Of a stretch of 64,000 bases of DNA, positions 22,125 to 33,079 are shown in pieces. A model generated the notes under the pieces. It searched no databases, was not told where the DNA came from, and saw nothing but the letters and a program-made list of their open reading frames with translations. The stretch spans positions 7,921,506 to 7,985,505 of the forward strand of contig NW_004955475.1 of the NCBI RefSeq assembly GCF_000276665.1. The letters run 5' to 3'. This DNA is from Chinchilla lanigera. Its lineage: Eukaryota > Chordata > Mammalia > Rodentia > Chinchillidae. Every line of letters begins with the position of its first letter. The stretch's first letter is position 1. The translations under genes and the position numbers were made by a program.

Positions 22125-25100
22125 TACCGGCAACTCAGCTTCTCCGGGACAAAGTATCTAGAGTCTTGAACTCAGTAGCTTGGAGAAAAATCAAAGTGAG
22201 AGGTAGTTAAGGAGAGGGAAAAAGGATTAAATGATATAGGAAAAGATAGATCTTATCACGGAAGAGAAAGGAATACCTCTGCAGATCACGCCACTACTGG
22301 CAATGGCTGCCCTGCCACCAGCCAGAAGACAAACTGAAACTAAAAACTTTTTGCTCATGGATATTAGAGAACCCAATTGGGACCGAGAGAATCAGCAGCA
22401 GGTGGAACCAGCAGGGAAAATGTAGGACACTGCTTTCATAGTGGCCTTCCACACTCAATAGTTGGTGAGAGACCCTGGTACAGCACCTGCCACCACAATT
22501 GTGGCACAAGAGCTGGTGGGGACACCACTATAGGGAAGAGCCGTGTGCGTGAACATGGGTTCCAGAGTAGCCCCTCCGCTAAAAGCCACGCTCCACACTA
22601 TCAAGTTCCAAGAGTGGACAAGGGAAAGACAGCCACAGGAGATGGCCAGCAGTTAGAGAGCAGGCTCAAGGAAGACCTGATGAGGAGCTGGGCCTGGTGA
22701 ACACAGACCTGGCACAGCAGTCACAGGCCAGACCCAGCCTGACTTACACAGCTATAGGAGGTCATATTAGCACACTGTTCTCACTATATAGGGATGTCTG
22801 CATCCAGCATCATTCTGGGTGGACTGCCACCACAGACCTCCAGCATGAACACAGATATGTCTTGGCTTGAGCTCTCCTCCTTAACCCTTGGCTGATGAAA
22901 AAAGCCATGCATCCAAAACAATAAAAAATTGATGATTTTTCATTTTATTGTATTAATTTTTGCTGTTTCCTTTTTGCTTTTGTCCTGCCTTCTGTTCATC
23001 ACCCCCCAATTTTATATTATTTTCTCCTTTGTTCTTTTAAGAGTGTGTCTGCTTGTGGGTTTCTTTTCCTTTTGTAGTTTTCTTCCAACACAGTTTATAA
23101 AGGGTAGTACAATTCTCTCTTGTCCCTTTATGTTCCTGCTATTTTTGTCCATATATTTTCTCTTGTCTTATTTCTCCTGTTTCCTCTTCTTGCTCAATTT
23201 TTTCTTTCTTCTTCCCCTTTTCATTTGTCTCCCTTTAACTTTTTCCCTAATTTTATGTCACTCACAGAATCTTTTCCCATCCCCATTTCTCACCACAAAT
23301 TTTGTACCCACTATTCCCTGTCATCCCCATCTAAATACATAATATACCTTTACCAACATTAGGACCCTCTGACCCCTTCCTACGTCCTCCTTCCATTACC
23401 ACATACCAGAAGACTTAAAAAAAAACTTGTTTTTCTTCTCTATCCCCCCATTTGTCATTGACCACTCTCCAATACTCTGAGCTTTAGATAATTAATTCAA
23501 TAAAATTACTGTGGAATGCTGTTTTTCACCGTTAGAAGAGACATAGTCATCACATTTAGTGCATATTAACTTTGGGTCAATACTTGGGCTATTATAGATT
23601 TCTTCTGCAAGATAAAGGGAGACCCAAAACAGCGTCTCATGGTATGTTATTTATCAACTAGCCCTGATGGATACCACTACAATGGATTAGTTTGTTACGA
23701 CTGCCGCTGATTAAACTGCATAGGAATAATCCTGACTCAGAGGACGATTTCATGCCAGCCAACTCTGTCAATTCCACCATCACACCCAGGGAGAGGTACA
23801 GCAAGACTTCATCACCCAAGAACTCAGCCTGGATCAGACTCTGCAAGAATGCCTGCAATGTGATGGGAAGAAGTCCTGAGTGTGAGTTCACTTCAGTATT
23901 GCAGCGGGAGATCAGAGGAGCTATTGGTATGTGAGGACGCAGACTCTGGCTAAGGAGCCACTTGGGAATCACATATGCAATGCCTCATTGGAATATTCAA
24001 TCTGTGCTACCATTGGACATCTTAATGGGTTTAAGTATTTATATGTTTCTTTATTTAGTAATGTGGGGTTCTGTTAGGTTCTTTTACAGTTTCTTGTGTT
24101 TATAAGGTTGTCACTTTTCTGTATTTATTCTTTCATTGGTGCTAATTTAGTAAGTATCTAGGTTCTCTACCTCATCTCAGCTCCCTCTCTAGTTTCTTCA
24201 CCTTTAAATTGAGATAATATTATTAATGTATTTTGTATTCTTTTTCCAAACATGTAAACTCTTCCTTCCAAGGCTTTAAATTCCCCATACTTAGCTCCCT
24301 CACAGTCACCCTTCTCTTCTCTAGTATTAACCCTCAATCCTCGCCTTCCTAAACCTTTGGCTCTTCCATATCTTTCCTAGCTTATTGTCCTCCTATGAGC
24401 AAGTTCTGACAGGCACACAGCTCCCCTCAATCACGAAGTAAACTTCCTTTCTCTAAGATTTCACTCTTGCCCCACAAATATCCTCTGAAAATTCTCAATA
24501 TGAACCCTTCAACTCAACTAAAAGTACACAAATAGAATCAGACCCAACATCAACATTTTCTTCTCATCTACCACTTTTACCCCCTCCGAGTCCCCTTTAG
24601 TGGCTAATGTTCCTCATCCAACCACCTCCCATTCTCCCCACCCCACAGCACCTACCTCATTACTGAGCAACCACAACTAAACTGTCATAATACCCATAGA
24701 GCATAGACAAAGGGGAAAAGAGTAACTACAAGGACCATCACATAAAAGTGTTAGAAGACTGAATTTCTGGAGGCTGTTATAACAAGAATTAATCCTTTTG
24801 GCAAAACAAAGAGACAGAGTCCAAATCACTCAAAGTAAATAACATAAGCAGTAAATACTAGCACTGGGCATACTAAGCTGAAAATTATTCACAGGGAGAC
24901 AACACCCTATTAAAAATCTCCATATAAGCCACAAGCTCTCCCCACTTCTCTACTTCTCAATGTGCAGAACCAACACCCTAAAAAAGGAGAAAAATATACA
25001 CATACAAGTGCACACATACACATAAACAGATACACATAGAAGCATGAGAGAGCAAGGAAACAAAAGATTCCTGAATTCTCCCAACTCTCCTAAGGCAGAG

Positions 25101-25185
25101 GAAGGGGTCACAAAGAGAGATGAAAACAAACACCAGGTAGCAGAAATCTATGCAAAGTTCATCAAAGGGATATATATATGATATA
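22125..25185 (+). mobile_element. Probable L1 5' region: long 5'UTR and start of ORF1
   Basis: A GC-richer block (22260-22900) is followed by a pyrimidine-rich block (22930-23440). Long non-repeat sequence follows, then an A-rich lead-in and a frame from about 25042 (ATG at 'gcatgagagagcaagg', residues MREQGNKRF...) resembling an L1 ORF1 N-terminus for about 42 codons. The GC-then-pyrimidine order parallels the L1 5'UTR at 50280-51285. No family consensus could be consulted, and ~2.9 kb is long for a 5'UTR, so part may be other sequence. Confidence 0.45.
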
Positions 25186-25189
25186 CACA

Positions 25190-25440
25190 TATAAGGAATA
25201 TTTATTATTTAGCAATAAAAAGGAATACACTGACACATACTACAACATGGATCAATCTTGGAAATATTCCGCTTCTATGAAAAATCCAATGTGAGAAAAG
25301 TCAATACAGTCAGATAAATAGAATAGAGGTTACTACGGTCCGAGTGCGAAAGGAATTAGGGAGTTGTTTGTTTAAAGAGTTTCTGTTTGGGATGGTGAAC
25401 AAATTTTAGAAACAGTAATGATGGTTCTACAGCATTTTGG
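25190..25440 (+). repeat. Old L1/HAL1-type 3'UTR fragment
   Basis: 'gcaataaaaaggaatacact', 'catactacaacatggatcaa' and 'gggatggtgaacaaatttta' are typical L1M 3'UTR words. Confidence 0.65.
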
Positions 25441-26775
25441 ATTTAATTACTGTCACTGCCTTGTCTACTTACACATAATCAAAGTCACCCTTTCGTGTTA
25501 TATATATTTCCCTAGATGAGACTTTCCCCTAATATTTCCCAGTCTGCCCCAGAGCCCATGCCTACTATGTATGACATCACAGCATTCTCCAGCTCAACCT
25601 CTGCAACAGCTTCCACATATGTAAGATAGGAACATTTTTCAGCCCTATTTCTCTCATCCTTGTTGTCAGATTCAAATTAAATAGGAAATGTGGTAAGACC
25701 TTCTAAACTGCAAAGGGCTGAAGTCAGACACCATTATTATATTAGAGATTTAAACATAACCCCCTATTAAGTTGGTCTTCAGTGCTGTGCAATAAAATGT
25801 TTCCTCATATCTACTATTTCAGAGACAAACTTTCAGAGACACAACTTCATGCAGTTTGTAAAACACCACACTTGATCTGACTGATAAGGCTCTCATCAGA
25901 TTGGTTTGGCTACAACTTTTCCACTGAATAACATACTTTCTTTCAGTGTATCTTGCACATGTTTGTCACAAAGATTTATTCAGTCAAGATCCCTGAACAC
26001 TGCTCAAAAAGAAAGGAAAAACAACATTGTGGCTGCCAGCTCTTTTTCAGGGGGACTAAAGAGAGTTGCTACATGGCACAGGGTGCCAGGAAGTGCTGTG
26101 AGGGTGGACAAAGTAGCTGCGGTATCCCGCTCTAGAAATGGCTCTTAGACCAAGACCTACCGCAGACACAATCAGCTTCCAGAGAGGGTCTTTCAGCCTT
26201 TTCAGCTCTGCTGAACAGTATGTTTTAGAAAGCCTCCCCCGCTCAAAGGGGACCTGGCACACCCAGGCTACTGACACCAAAGCAGTGGTGCTTACAGCAA
26301 AACACAATCTTGGGCTGGATTCGTTTCGTTCCAAATGCAACTACCAAAGGGCATTCTGAAGGACAAGACTGAGGCCAATAACTTTAAACAAGGGTAAAGG
26401 GCCAGCTCTCTGTAAAAGGAAGCCTCAATACCCTGCTTTCTTTACAGTCATGGTCTAGAATTCTATTGCCTTTACCTCTTTGGTCCAGGACATCTGAGTT
26501 TATTTTTCATTTCATGGTTTTGGCAACACAGTCTTTTTGCCCTGTACTAAACTGGTGCTGGCCTCAGTTCCCATTCCAACTAGAAATTGCTATCACTGAA
26601 TACAAGTGGTTTAGGTCACCAGATGGATCCCCAGAATCCATCTGCAAGAACTCTACCTCAGCAATGGCTCACGTGCACCAATATCCTTGGAAATGATGAA
26701 ATGGACAATGGATTATGTTACCAAATTTTGTGAATTAATAAAGTCAAACCTCAAAATTTGAAACTCCATAAAATA
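25440..26775. other. Unique ~1.3-kb tract
   Basis: No interspersed repeat seen. 26050-26350 is GC-richer, with open frames on both strands. None shows a recognisable domain, splice context or poly(A) signature. It could hold conserved non-coding sequence; that cannot be judged from one genome. Confidence 0.4.
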
Positions 26776-26881
26776 TTTAATAACTATTACTTACTAAGTG
26801 CTAGGTATTTACATATATAATCTAGAATCCACATCTCAACCTTATGAATTAAATCCTATTATTGCCCCCCATTTTATGTTT

Positions 26882-27012
26882 ACCTTGTTTTGTTTTGAGA
26901 TGGGGCCTTGCTAGGTCTCCCAGGCTGGTCTTTAGCTCCTGGTCTCCAGTGAACCTCCTACCTCAGCCGCCCAAATAGCTGGGGCTATAAGCATGTGCCA
27001 CCCCACCTGGCT
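26882..27012 (-). mobile_element. B1-like SINE
   Basis: 'gagatggggccttgctaggt' to 'catgtgccaccccacctggc' is a near-complete antisense 7SL-type monomer. Confidence 0.8.
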
Positions 27013-27075
27013 TACCCCCTTTTTAGAGAAAATAAAAGTGTGGCCATGAGTAGCTAAGTGAAATTATGCCAGTTA

Positions 27076-27092
27076 AGAAGTGTCAGAGACTG
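27076..27092 (+). repeat. Target duplication, left, of the collectrin retrocopy
   Basis: aagaagtgtcagagact here and aagaaatgccagagact at 29731-29747 agree at 15 of 17 positions. The left copy is preceded by TT, giving an L1-endonuclease-like TT/AAGA site. Both copies fit the MIR consensus at that spot. Confidence 0.8.
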
Positions 27093-27600
27093 GCAAGAGC
27101 CTGTACCTCCCAGGCCAGGACCCCGCGCCTGGGCGGCGGAAGCTTGGGCCGGAGCCGGCGGGGGCCGCTGCGGCTTGATGCTCGGGCACACGTCTCTGCA
27201 GGGCGGGCGCTCTCCAGGGCGTCGCCATCTGGGTCCTGGGGCAGGCGCGGGTGGACGTGGATGGGCAGGCGGCCATGGCCTCAGGCGAAGGGCGGTGCCA
27301 GAGCATGCGGACTACCGTTGGCTTCCGGGCGGGCTTTGCCAAGTGCGGGGGCACTGGGTGAGAGCGACCTCTGACCTCGGGGCGTCCTGCAGGGCGCTAG
27401 GCCGCCACCTGGCGCGAGGGCGGCTGCCACGCTCCACGCCCTCTGGAGAACGCGGGACGCGAGGTCCTCCGCGCTGTCTGACATGGCCGGGACCTTTGCG
27501 CCTCATGTTGCAACCGAGACATGGGCGAATTCCTGCCGGTGGCTGCAGACAGGAGGCCGCTGTTTCTCATCGTTTTGAAAAAGAACGCAGTGCACTCGGG
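27093..27600. other. GC-rich block of unknown origin, 5' part of the retrocopy
   Basis: About 500 bp rich in CpG and GC (for example 'cggagccggcgggggccgct'), abruptly unlike the AT-rich surroundings. It lies inside the same flanking repeats as the collectrin copy. A minus-strand ATG at 27484 opens MSDSAEDLASRVLQRAWSVA, and plus-strand frames are open too. I recognise none as a known protein. Candidates are a non-canonical CpG-island first exon, a second RNA joined by template switching, or an older insertion. A live promoter is unlikely in this position. Confidence 0.6.
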
Positions 27601-27623
27601 TGCTCTTTTAAGAAAAAACAAGC

Positions 27624-28580
27624 ACTGGCGAGGCTGTGGAGATATAGCAACTCTTCACTGCTGGTGGGAATGCAAACTGGTGAAACCACTGTGGAAATCA
27701 GTTTGGAGATTCCTCCGAAAACTAGGTCTAGAGGTCCCATTCAACCCAGCTATTCCCCTTCTGGGTATTTTCCCAGAAGATCTGAAAACACCGTATCACA
27801 GCGATATATGTGCACCTATGTTCATAGCAGCACAATTTATAATTGCTAAATTGTGGAAGCAACCCAAATGTCCATCCACCGAGGATTAGATAAGAAAATT
27901 GTGGTACTTTTATATAATGGAATATTACTCAGCTATAAAGAAAGATAAACTCGAGGCTTTTCTACAAAAATGGTCACAACTAGAGACCATACTCATAAGT
28001 GAAATAAATCAGACCTGTATGTGTAAGCAACGCATTGTCTCACTAGTATAAGAACCTGAAAGAGTGAATAAAAATTAAGAGGTATGGGGGCTGGAGATTT
28101 AGCTCAGCAGCACAGTGCCTGCCTGGCAAGTGTGAGGTCATGAGTTTGATTCCCGGTACCGGAAAAAAAAAAATTAAAAAATTAAAAGGTATGATAGACA
28201 TTGTGAAATGAATGGAAACTGCTCAAAAGTAAAGAGCAACTGAAATGAGGGAAAAAAGAAAAGAAGGAAGGGGAAATTATGTATATATGTATATACAAGA
28301 TAGCTAACATAGTTGTAGTACTGTCTTCTATCACTTTACTGAAAGAATCAGTTAATGATGACTTGTTTGATCCATCTTGTATGTCTCTATTTGTTTTCCT
28401 GAGAAACCACTTTGAAGATATCAATATGTAATACAACAACCATTGTTAATTTTCCACCACTTTGTCTGTAACTCAGTATTGCTTGTATTATTCTTATGCT
28501 ATTTTGTAAAAGGATGTCTATTTGTTATTATGCTTTCTTTCTTTTATTTTTAAAATAAATTTAAAAAGAAAAAGAAAAAA
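27624..28580 (+). mobile_element. 5'-truncated L1 within the retrocopy
   Basis: It begins in late ORF2 ('tggcgaggctgtggagatat', 'ctgctggtgggaatgcaaac', 'ttccccttctgggtattttc') and runs through the 3'UTR to an A-rich tail. Perfect 13-bp duplication agaaaaaacaagc at 27611-27623 and 28581-28593. It contains an ID SINE. It is among the less diverged L1 copies here. Confidence 0.93.
28086..28179 (+). mobile_element. ID SINE
   Basis: 'gggggctggagatttagctc' to 'gattcccggtaccgg' with an A/T-rich tail. 'aattaagaggtat' and 'aattaaaaggtat' flank it. Confidence 0.92.
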
Positions 28581-29363
28581 AGAAAAAACAAGCCATTCAG
28601 TATTATCAGTAAAGAATTTCCCATGTCTTACTTTGCAGTGTAACCCAGAGGGTGTCATTCTGGTTTGTGGTTACAGATCCTTTGAAAAATCATACTGTTC
28701 CTGCTGATGAAGTACAGTCAGCCATAAGAATGACCAGGAACCGGATCAACAATGTCTTCCTTTTGAATAACCAGACTGGAATTCTTAAAAATTCCTTCCA
28801 CTCTTGCATCACCCACAGACCCATCTGTGCCCATCTGAATTATTATATTTGGTGTAATATTTTGCATTGTTATAGTTGCAACTACACTACTGATTTTATC
28901 ATGGATCCGGCAACATAGAAGGAAGAACAAAGAATCACCTGAAGTGGATGACACAGAGGACAAGTTGGAAAACATGGGCTCAACTGCCAACAGCATCCCT
29001 TGTGATTCCCTGGACATGAAAGGAGGGCGCACAATGAAGTCATGACGGAGGAAAAGCGGCCCACTCCTCTCTGAGGCGCTGCTGTTCTCCTTCTCCAGGA
29101 AACGAAACACTTGTTTCTGTGTGACTGCTAAGCACCCCAAAAGACCAAGAGCAGATTTTGTCACCATTTTTGTTTCGGGAGAAATGTTGAATGTTTTTGA
29201 AAGTGATAAGCAATCAGTTATACCCAGAAAGACCACTGAAATGATAAGGTGTTGACTATTCAGAATATTTGAAAGTATTTTTCTTACAACACAATATGTA
29301 AGTGTAGTCATGTGGTACTTGTAGTTATTGATTTAAGCATTTCTAGAGACAAAGCCAGAAATT

Positions 29364-29406
29364 ATATACATATATATATACTGTTATCTATATCTATATC
29401 TATATC
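29364..29406 (+). repeat. (TA)n/(TATCTA)n simple repeat
   Basis: AT-dinucleotide run then about three TATCTA units, in the 3'UTR part of the retrocopy. Confidence 0.85.
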
Positions 29407-29703
29407 ACACTTTGAAGATGTAAAGGAAATAATTTTCCCAGTACAGAGTACCTGTAACATGTTACAGCAATCATCGAAAATGGGTCCCTTTGGAATCTTG
29501 TTGAAACTGCTCTCTATATGACTAGGTAAGCAAAAGTAAACGGTTTTAAATGAGATGGATAAAAATGGGAAAGTTGATTTACAAGGTGAAATTTTATCCT
29601 ATTAGCATGCTAATAGTTTCTTGTATATTTTCTGTATACCAGTCTCTAATAGGGTAATTTTATTTGTTTCTGCAATTTGTAAAAGTCCAATTTATGCTAA
29701 CTT

Positions 29704-29732
29704 AATAAAGCAGTAATCACTTTTAAAAAAAA
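29704..29732 (+). terminator. Fossil poly(A) signal and tail
   Basis: AATAAA at 29704-29709, then an A-rich run about 16 bases later: the copied 3' end of the parent mRNA. Confidence 0.85.
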
Positions 29733-29787
29733 GAAATGCCAGAGACTTTTCAATAGTGCTGGAACAACTGGGGAAAACACTGCCACC

Positions 29788-29891
29788 ACAGGCCAGGGGT
29801 TTAGCTCAGTGCCTCAGTCAGTACCTGCCTGGCAAGCGGAGGTCCTGAGTTTGATTCCCAGTACCCAAAAAATTAAAAACAAAATAGAAAT
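29788..29891 (+). mobile_element. ID SINE
   Basis: 'ggccaggggtttagctcagt' to 'gtttgattcccagtaccc'. Perfect 14-bp duplication aaaacactgccacc at 29774-29787 and 29892-29905. Confidence 0.92.
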
Positions 29892-29905
29892 AAAACACTG
29901 CCACC

Positions 29906-30465
29906 TACCCCTCACAACTTATACAAAAATTAACACTGTAATCAAATCTAAAATTAGAAGAAAACAGACGATAAAGTCTTCATTACCTAGAGTTAGATGA
30001 AATGTTCTTAGACATTACTCCATAAGTACAAACCATAAAACAAAAGGTAAATCGTACTTCATCAAAATTACAAATTTTTTTGCTCTGTGAAAGACCCTGA
30101 TAAGAGGATTTTTTAAAAGGTCAAAAAATGTTGATAATACTCTTGCTAGTAAGGCACTAAGCTTAGAGAAGTAAAGCAAACTAAAGTTACTAGTTGAGTC
30201 CAAACAGTATGGATCCAAAAACAGTGTTTTTCTACTATGCCACAACTTGAAGATACAGAGAGGCCAGGCCACAGTCTCACTTGCCTTTGACCTTCCTACA
30301 TGCCCGTGGGCCTCTCTCCCAACTCACTTCTCACTTCTTAGGCAATCCCAAGAATAAACATCAGTCAAAAATGCAGTATGTGAAGTCTGCTATCTAAAAG
30401 GAAAAAGTTTAAAATGTAAGTCTGCAGCCACCGCCCCCTACATGTGACAAGGCCTATACTCCCTT
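29906..30465. other. Possible old L1 remnant, then unique sequence
   Basis: 29906-30120 has the AT-rich wording of decayed L1 ('cctagagttagatgaaatgt', 'gaaagaccctgataagagga'). 30120-30465 shows no clear repeat or exon. Confidence 0.4.
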
Positions 30466-30469
30466 TTTT

Positions 30470-30655
30470 TAAATCATACTTTCAAATCATGTAACTGATT
30501 TGTTTTTCATCCATTTCTCCAAAGAAAATTCAAATTCTTTGGGAACAGAGATTGTCGTCTTTCACCCACTGTTCTTCCCTCAGTACTACAGCAGTGCTTG
30601 GGACATAGTAAGTGCTCAATGTATATCAATGAAATGAATGAATGAATTCTCTTAC
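30470..30655 (+). repeat. L2 3' end
   Basis: 'gggaacagagattgtcgtct', 'cagtgcttgggacatagtaa', then 'tgaaatgaatgaatgaattc': the L2 terminus. Confidence 0.75.
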
Positions 30656-30659
30656 TCGA

Positions 30660-31050
30660 AAAGTGAGGCCCTCTACAATGTGAATTGCAGTCTCTCTCTC
30701 ACCTCCAAACTTACCTCAAGGTCCTTATGACATACTTCCTTGAATTGTCATCCCTGCCCACTTGTTCTTATTCCTACCTAGGTTCAGCTAGAGCACACTT
30801 CTTTCAGAAGTCTTCGCTGATCTCTCCAGCCCCCATTAACCTCTCCTTCCACTAAGCTTAACAGTATCAACCCTCTGTGCACATGTATGGCATCTCTCAA
30901 GTGTAGCCCTACCTTGCCTGTCTGTTTGTTTCTCTCTTTTCTCTCTCCCTTCCTCTGTTCCCCTGTTTTCTATTTATCCCACAATGCTTCCATCACAGTG
31001 TGTGATACATAGCAAGTGATCAACAAATACTGATTTCATTCACTGACCTG
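30660..31050 (+). repeat. L2 3' end, second copy
   Basis: 'gcacacttctttcagaagtc', 'cttccactaagcttaacagt' and 'gatacatagcaagtgatcaa' follow L2. It lies directly downstream of the previous L2 end, in the same orientation. Confidence 0.7.
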
Positions 31051-31139
31051 TTTATGATAGAAAATGTCAAATAATAATTCACATAAATGAAGAAGAACTG
31101 TGCTTGGTTCTTTCTGAGAACCAAAACATGACGGTGTCA

Positions 31140-31375
31140 TGGTATGTTAAAAGCTATAGAGCCAGGTAACATAGGTTAGAATCCAGGATTCATTACGTAT
31201 GAGCTGTCTGATTACAAGTATGTTTTAAACTCCATGCCTCAGTTAACTCAGAGGCTCACTACAAGTACTAAATGAGACATACATGCAAGTATTTAGCCTA
31301 TTACACAGAATAAACTCTTGCCAAATATTAGCTAAACTCTTGCCAAATATTAGCTATTACTGACACTGACCTAGG
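31140..31375 (+). repeat. MIR SINE with a 22-bp tandem duplication
   Basis: 'atagagccaggtaacatagg', 'ccatgcctcagttaactcag' and 'tactaaatgagacatacatg' fit MIR. A unit taaactcttgccaaatattagc is perfectly doubled at 31311-31332 and 31333-31354. Confidence 0.75.
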
Positions 31376-31384
31376 TTTAAAGAA

Positions 31385-31652
31385 TAGGCCTCTATAAAAA
31401 TAATTACATGGTTTCTTTTAGAGTGCTGAATATATTCTAAAACTGATTGTGGGAGTAGGGGTGTGGCTCAGTAACAGAATACTTGCCTGGCACATGGGAG
31501 GTTCTGGATTCAATCCCCAGCACCGCAAAACAATAAATAAAATAAAATTGGCTGTGATAACAGTTGCACAACTAAAAACACTGAAGGATATACCATGAAT
31601 GGATGAATTTGATGGGATGTGAATTATATCTCAATAAAGCTATTTCTAACAA
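31385..31652 (+). repeat. Old L1M 3' end with an ID inside
   Basis: 'gaatatattctaaaactgat' and, after the ID, 'acagttgcacaactaaaaac' and 'tgtgaattatatctcaataa' are terminal L1M words. ID at 31449-31540 ('ggggtgtggctcagtaacag'). Confidence 0.75.
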
Positions 31653-31654
31653 TA

Positions 31655-32675
31655 ATCTCCCTGAAAGAAGAGGCCTTGCATCTACAGACAAGTTAAAACA
31701 GAGTTCAGAAGAGTAAAGGGCCTGTCCCCAAAGGCAAGTTACTGCTAACATTATTTGCCCAAAACCCACAGATCCTTGGGGGTTCACTTTCTGTTTCTTG
31801 GGAAAGGCCAAGATCTCTGTCGTACCCTGGAGGAAAGGTGAGGGTCATCAAGCTAAGCATGGAGTTGACAGCGAAAAGGTTACTAAGTGAGAACAGGGAT
31901 GAAGGACAAAAACAGATCACCTCTCATCTCAGAGCAAAAGCAGACTGTCTAAGTCTCCTCAGAAAGCATTCTGGCATGATCAAAAAGAAATTAAACAGCC
32001 AGTGCTGGACGAAAAGCCCCCAAAGGCAAGGTCAACATGAAAAACAAGGGAAAATAAATGGAAAACAACAGGCTGGCCAGAAGAGGACAAGTCCCTGAGG
32101 ATTTTCAGAGAGCTCCAACTTGTTCTTCCAATTCTTTTTCTCATCCATGAACGATCAAAATAGCATTTGGTAATCTCAGGAAAAAAACTCCATGGCAGAG
32201 AAGACTTTCCCTGTTTACTTCTTTGCATAGTGCTACCAGTAACAAAGTATCCAAATGCCACCTGATGAGGAGCTGAGAGTGATTTCCCCAAGGAGAAATC
32301 TCCCAGGTGCCCCACACTCTGTTCAATTAAATACTTGTAAAGCCAGGTGAAATGTCTATGTCATGTACAACTTATGAGAGACAGATGAATGAATGAAAAA
32401 CAAGGACACTTGTGCTTATACTTGAGTCCTAGTGAATACTAAGAAGGGGTTATAGAAGGGAGAGAAGGGAATGATTTCAACAGTTTCATTGTCTTCCAAC
32501 TTTAAAAAATGGTCATTCACCACCAGGTATAGCAAACGTTCAGCTTGCCATTTCTTGCCCTGCTTTTAAATGTTATACTAAAAATTTAAGGGAAGTTTTA
32601 TTGCTCACATACGCTAATTATACTATACATTTTATATGTGACCCAGACAATCCCTCTTCACTTAGAAAACAGTAT
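31655..32675. other. Unique ~1-kb tract
   Basis: No repeat family recognised. Open frames on both strands at 31838-32320 have no recognisable domain and the frame does not extend. Confidence 0.4.
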
Positions 32676-32680
32676 AAAGG

Positions 32681-32765
32681 AGCTGGGGATTTAGCTCAGC
32701 AGCACAGCGCCTGCCCGGCAAGCGCGAGGTCGTAAGTTCGATTACTGGTACCAAAAAAAAAAAGA
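32681..32765 (+). mobile_element. ID SINE, young subfamily
   Basis: 'gagctggggatttagctcag' to 'gtaagttcgattactggtac', then poly(A). The flanking duplication is not clear. Confidence 0.88.
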
Positions 32766-33079
32766 AACCTCAAAAAAAAGTACAAAATGTTGGGCTGCAG
32801 CTTTCCCTTGTATCACCAGCCCCCTCTCATTTGCATTACTCTAAAAGTAAAGATGCTATTTTCCCAGACTGTCATATAGAAGACACATAATAAATTTCTT
32901 GAATGAAAAATAGAGCATGTTATTCTTCAATTAAATTCCATATTCTACCATCATTTGACCACAATATGCCTAGAAAGAACTTTCTGTCAGACAAAAAGTT
33001 CTAACAGCACCAAAAAAATAATGTAATATTTAAATGGGCCCTTCAAAATATATTGCAAGAAAGGACACTCAACTAGAAC

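Larger units (their letters stand above)
26778..27092 (-). repeat. MIR SINE split by a B1-like SINE
   Basis: Antisense MIR: 'tacttactaagtgctaggta', 'ttattgccccccattttatg', then after the SINE 'agagaaaataaaagtgtggc' and 'gttaagaagtgtcagagac'. The collectrin retrocopy inserted at its last part. Confidence 0.65.
27093..29730 (+). pseudogene. CLTRN: Chimeric processed pseudogene of collectrin (CLTRN/TMEM27)
   Basis: Collectrin is a single-pass membrane glycoprotein, related to the C-terminal part of ACE2, that supports amino-acid transporters at epithelial surfaces. From about 28600 the plus strand encodes the mid-ectodomain (VTQRVSFWFVVTDPLKNHTV at 28634-28693, then EVQSAIRMTRNRINN), the membrane helix (IIIFGVIFCIVIVATTLLIL), the cytoplasmic tail (RRKNKESPEVDDTEDK, then CDSLDMKGG) and an ending like TPL-stop at about 29072. 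Breaks: loss of about 1 base near 28617, 2 bases near 28777, a Trp-to-TGA stop at 28836, and 4 bases net near 29030. No introns separate the segments. A long 3'UTR ends with AATAAA (29704) and an A-run at 29725. Direct repeats flank the whole. An L1 (27624-28580) splits it. The first ~500 bp is GC-rich and not collectrin. It is non-functional as a protein. Confidence 0.9.

Noticed and set aside
22929..23342. 137-residue hydrophobic, Phe/Leu-rich frame that looks like a membrane protein
   Set aside because: The composition is the result of a pyrimidine-rich tract in a probable L1 5'UTR. No start context or homology.
26050..26350. Possible exon with open frames on both strands
   Set aside because: No splice-site and frame combination, domain or conserved peptide could be recognised.
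27100..27600. CpG-island promoter of a local gene
   Set aside because: The block is enclosed by retrocopy target repeats and no exons follow except the broken collectrin copy; an imported 5' sequence is the simpler reading.
27058..27849. 263-residue plus-strand open frame
   Set aside because: It runs from MIR sequence through the GC-rich block and across the target repeat into L1, joining three unrelated sequences. It is open by GC content and chance.
28718..29311. 197-residue minus-strand open frame
   Set aside because: It is the antisense shadow of the collectrin retrocopy; the sense strand gives clear collectrin similarity.
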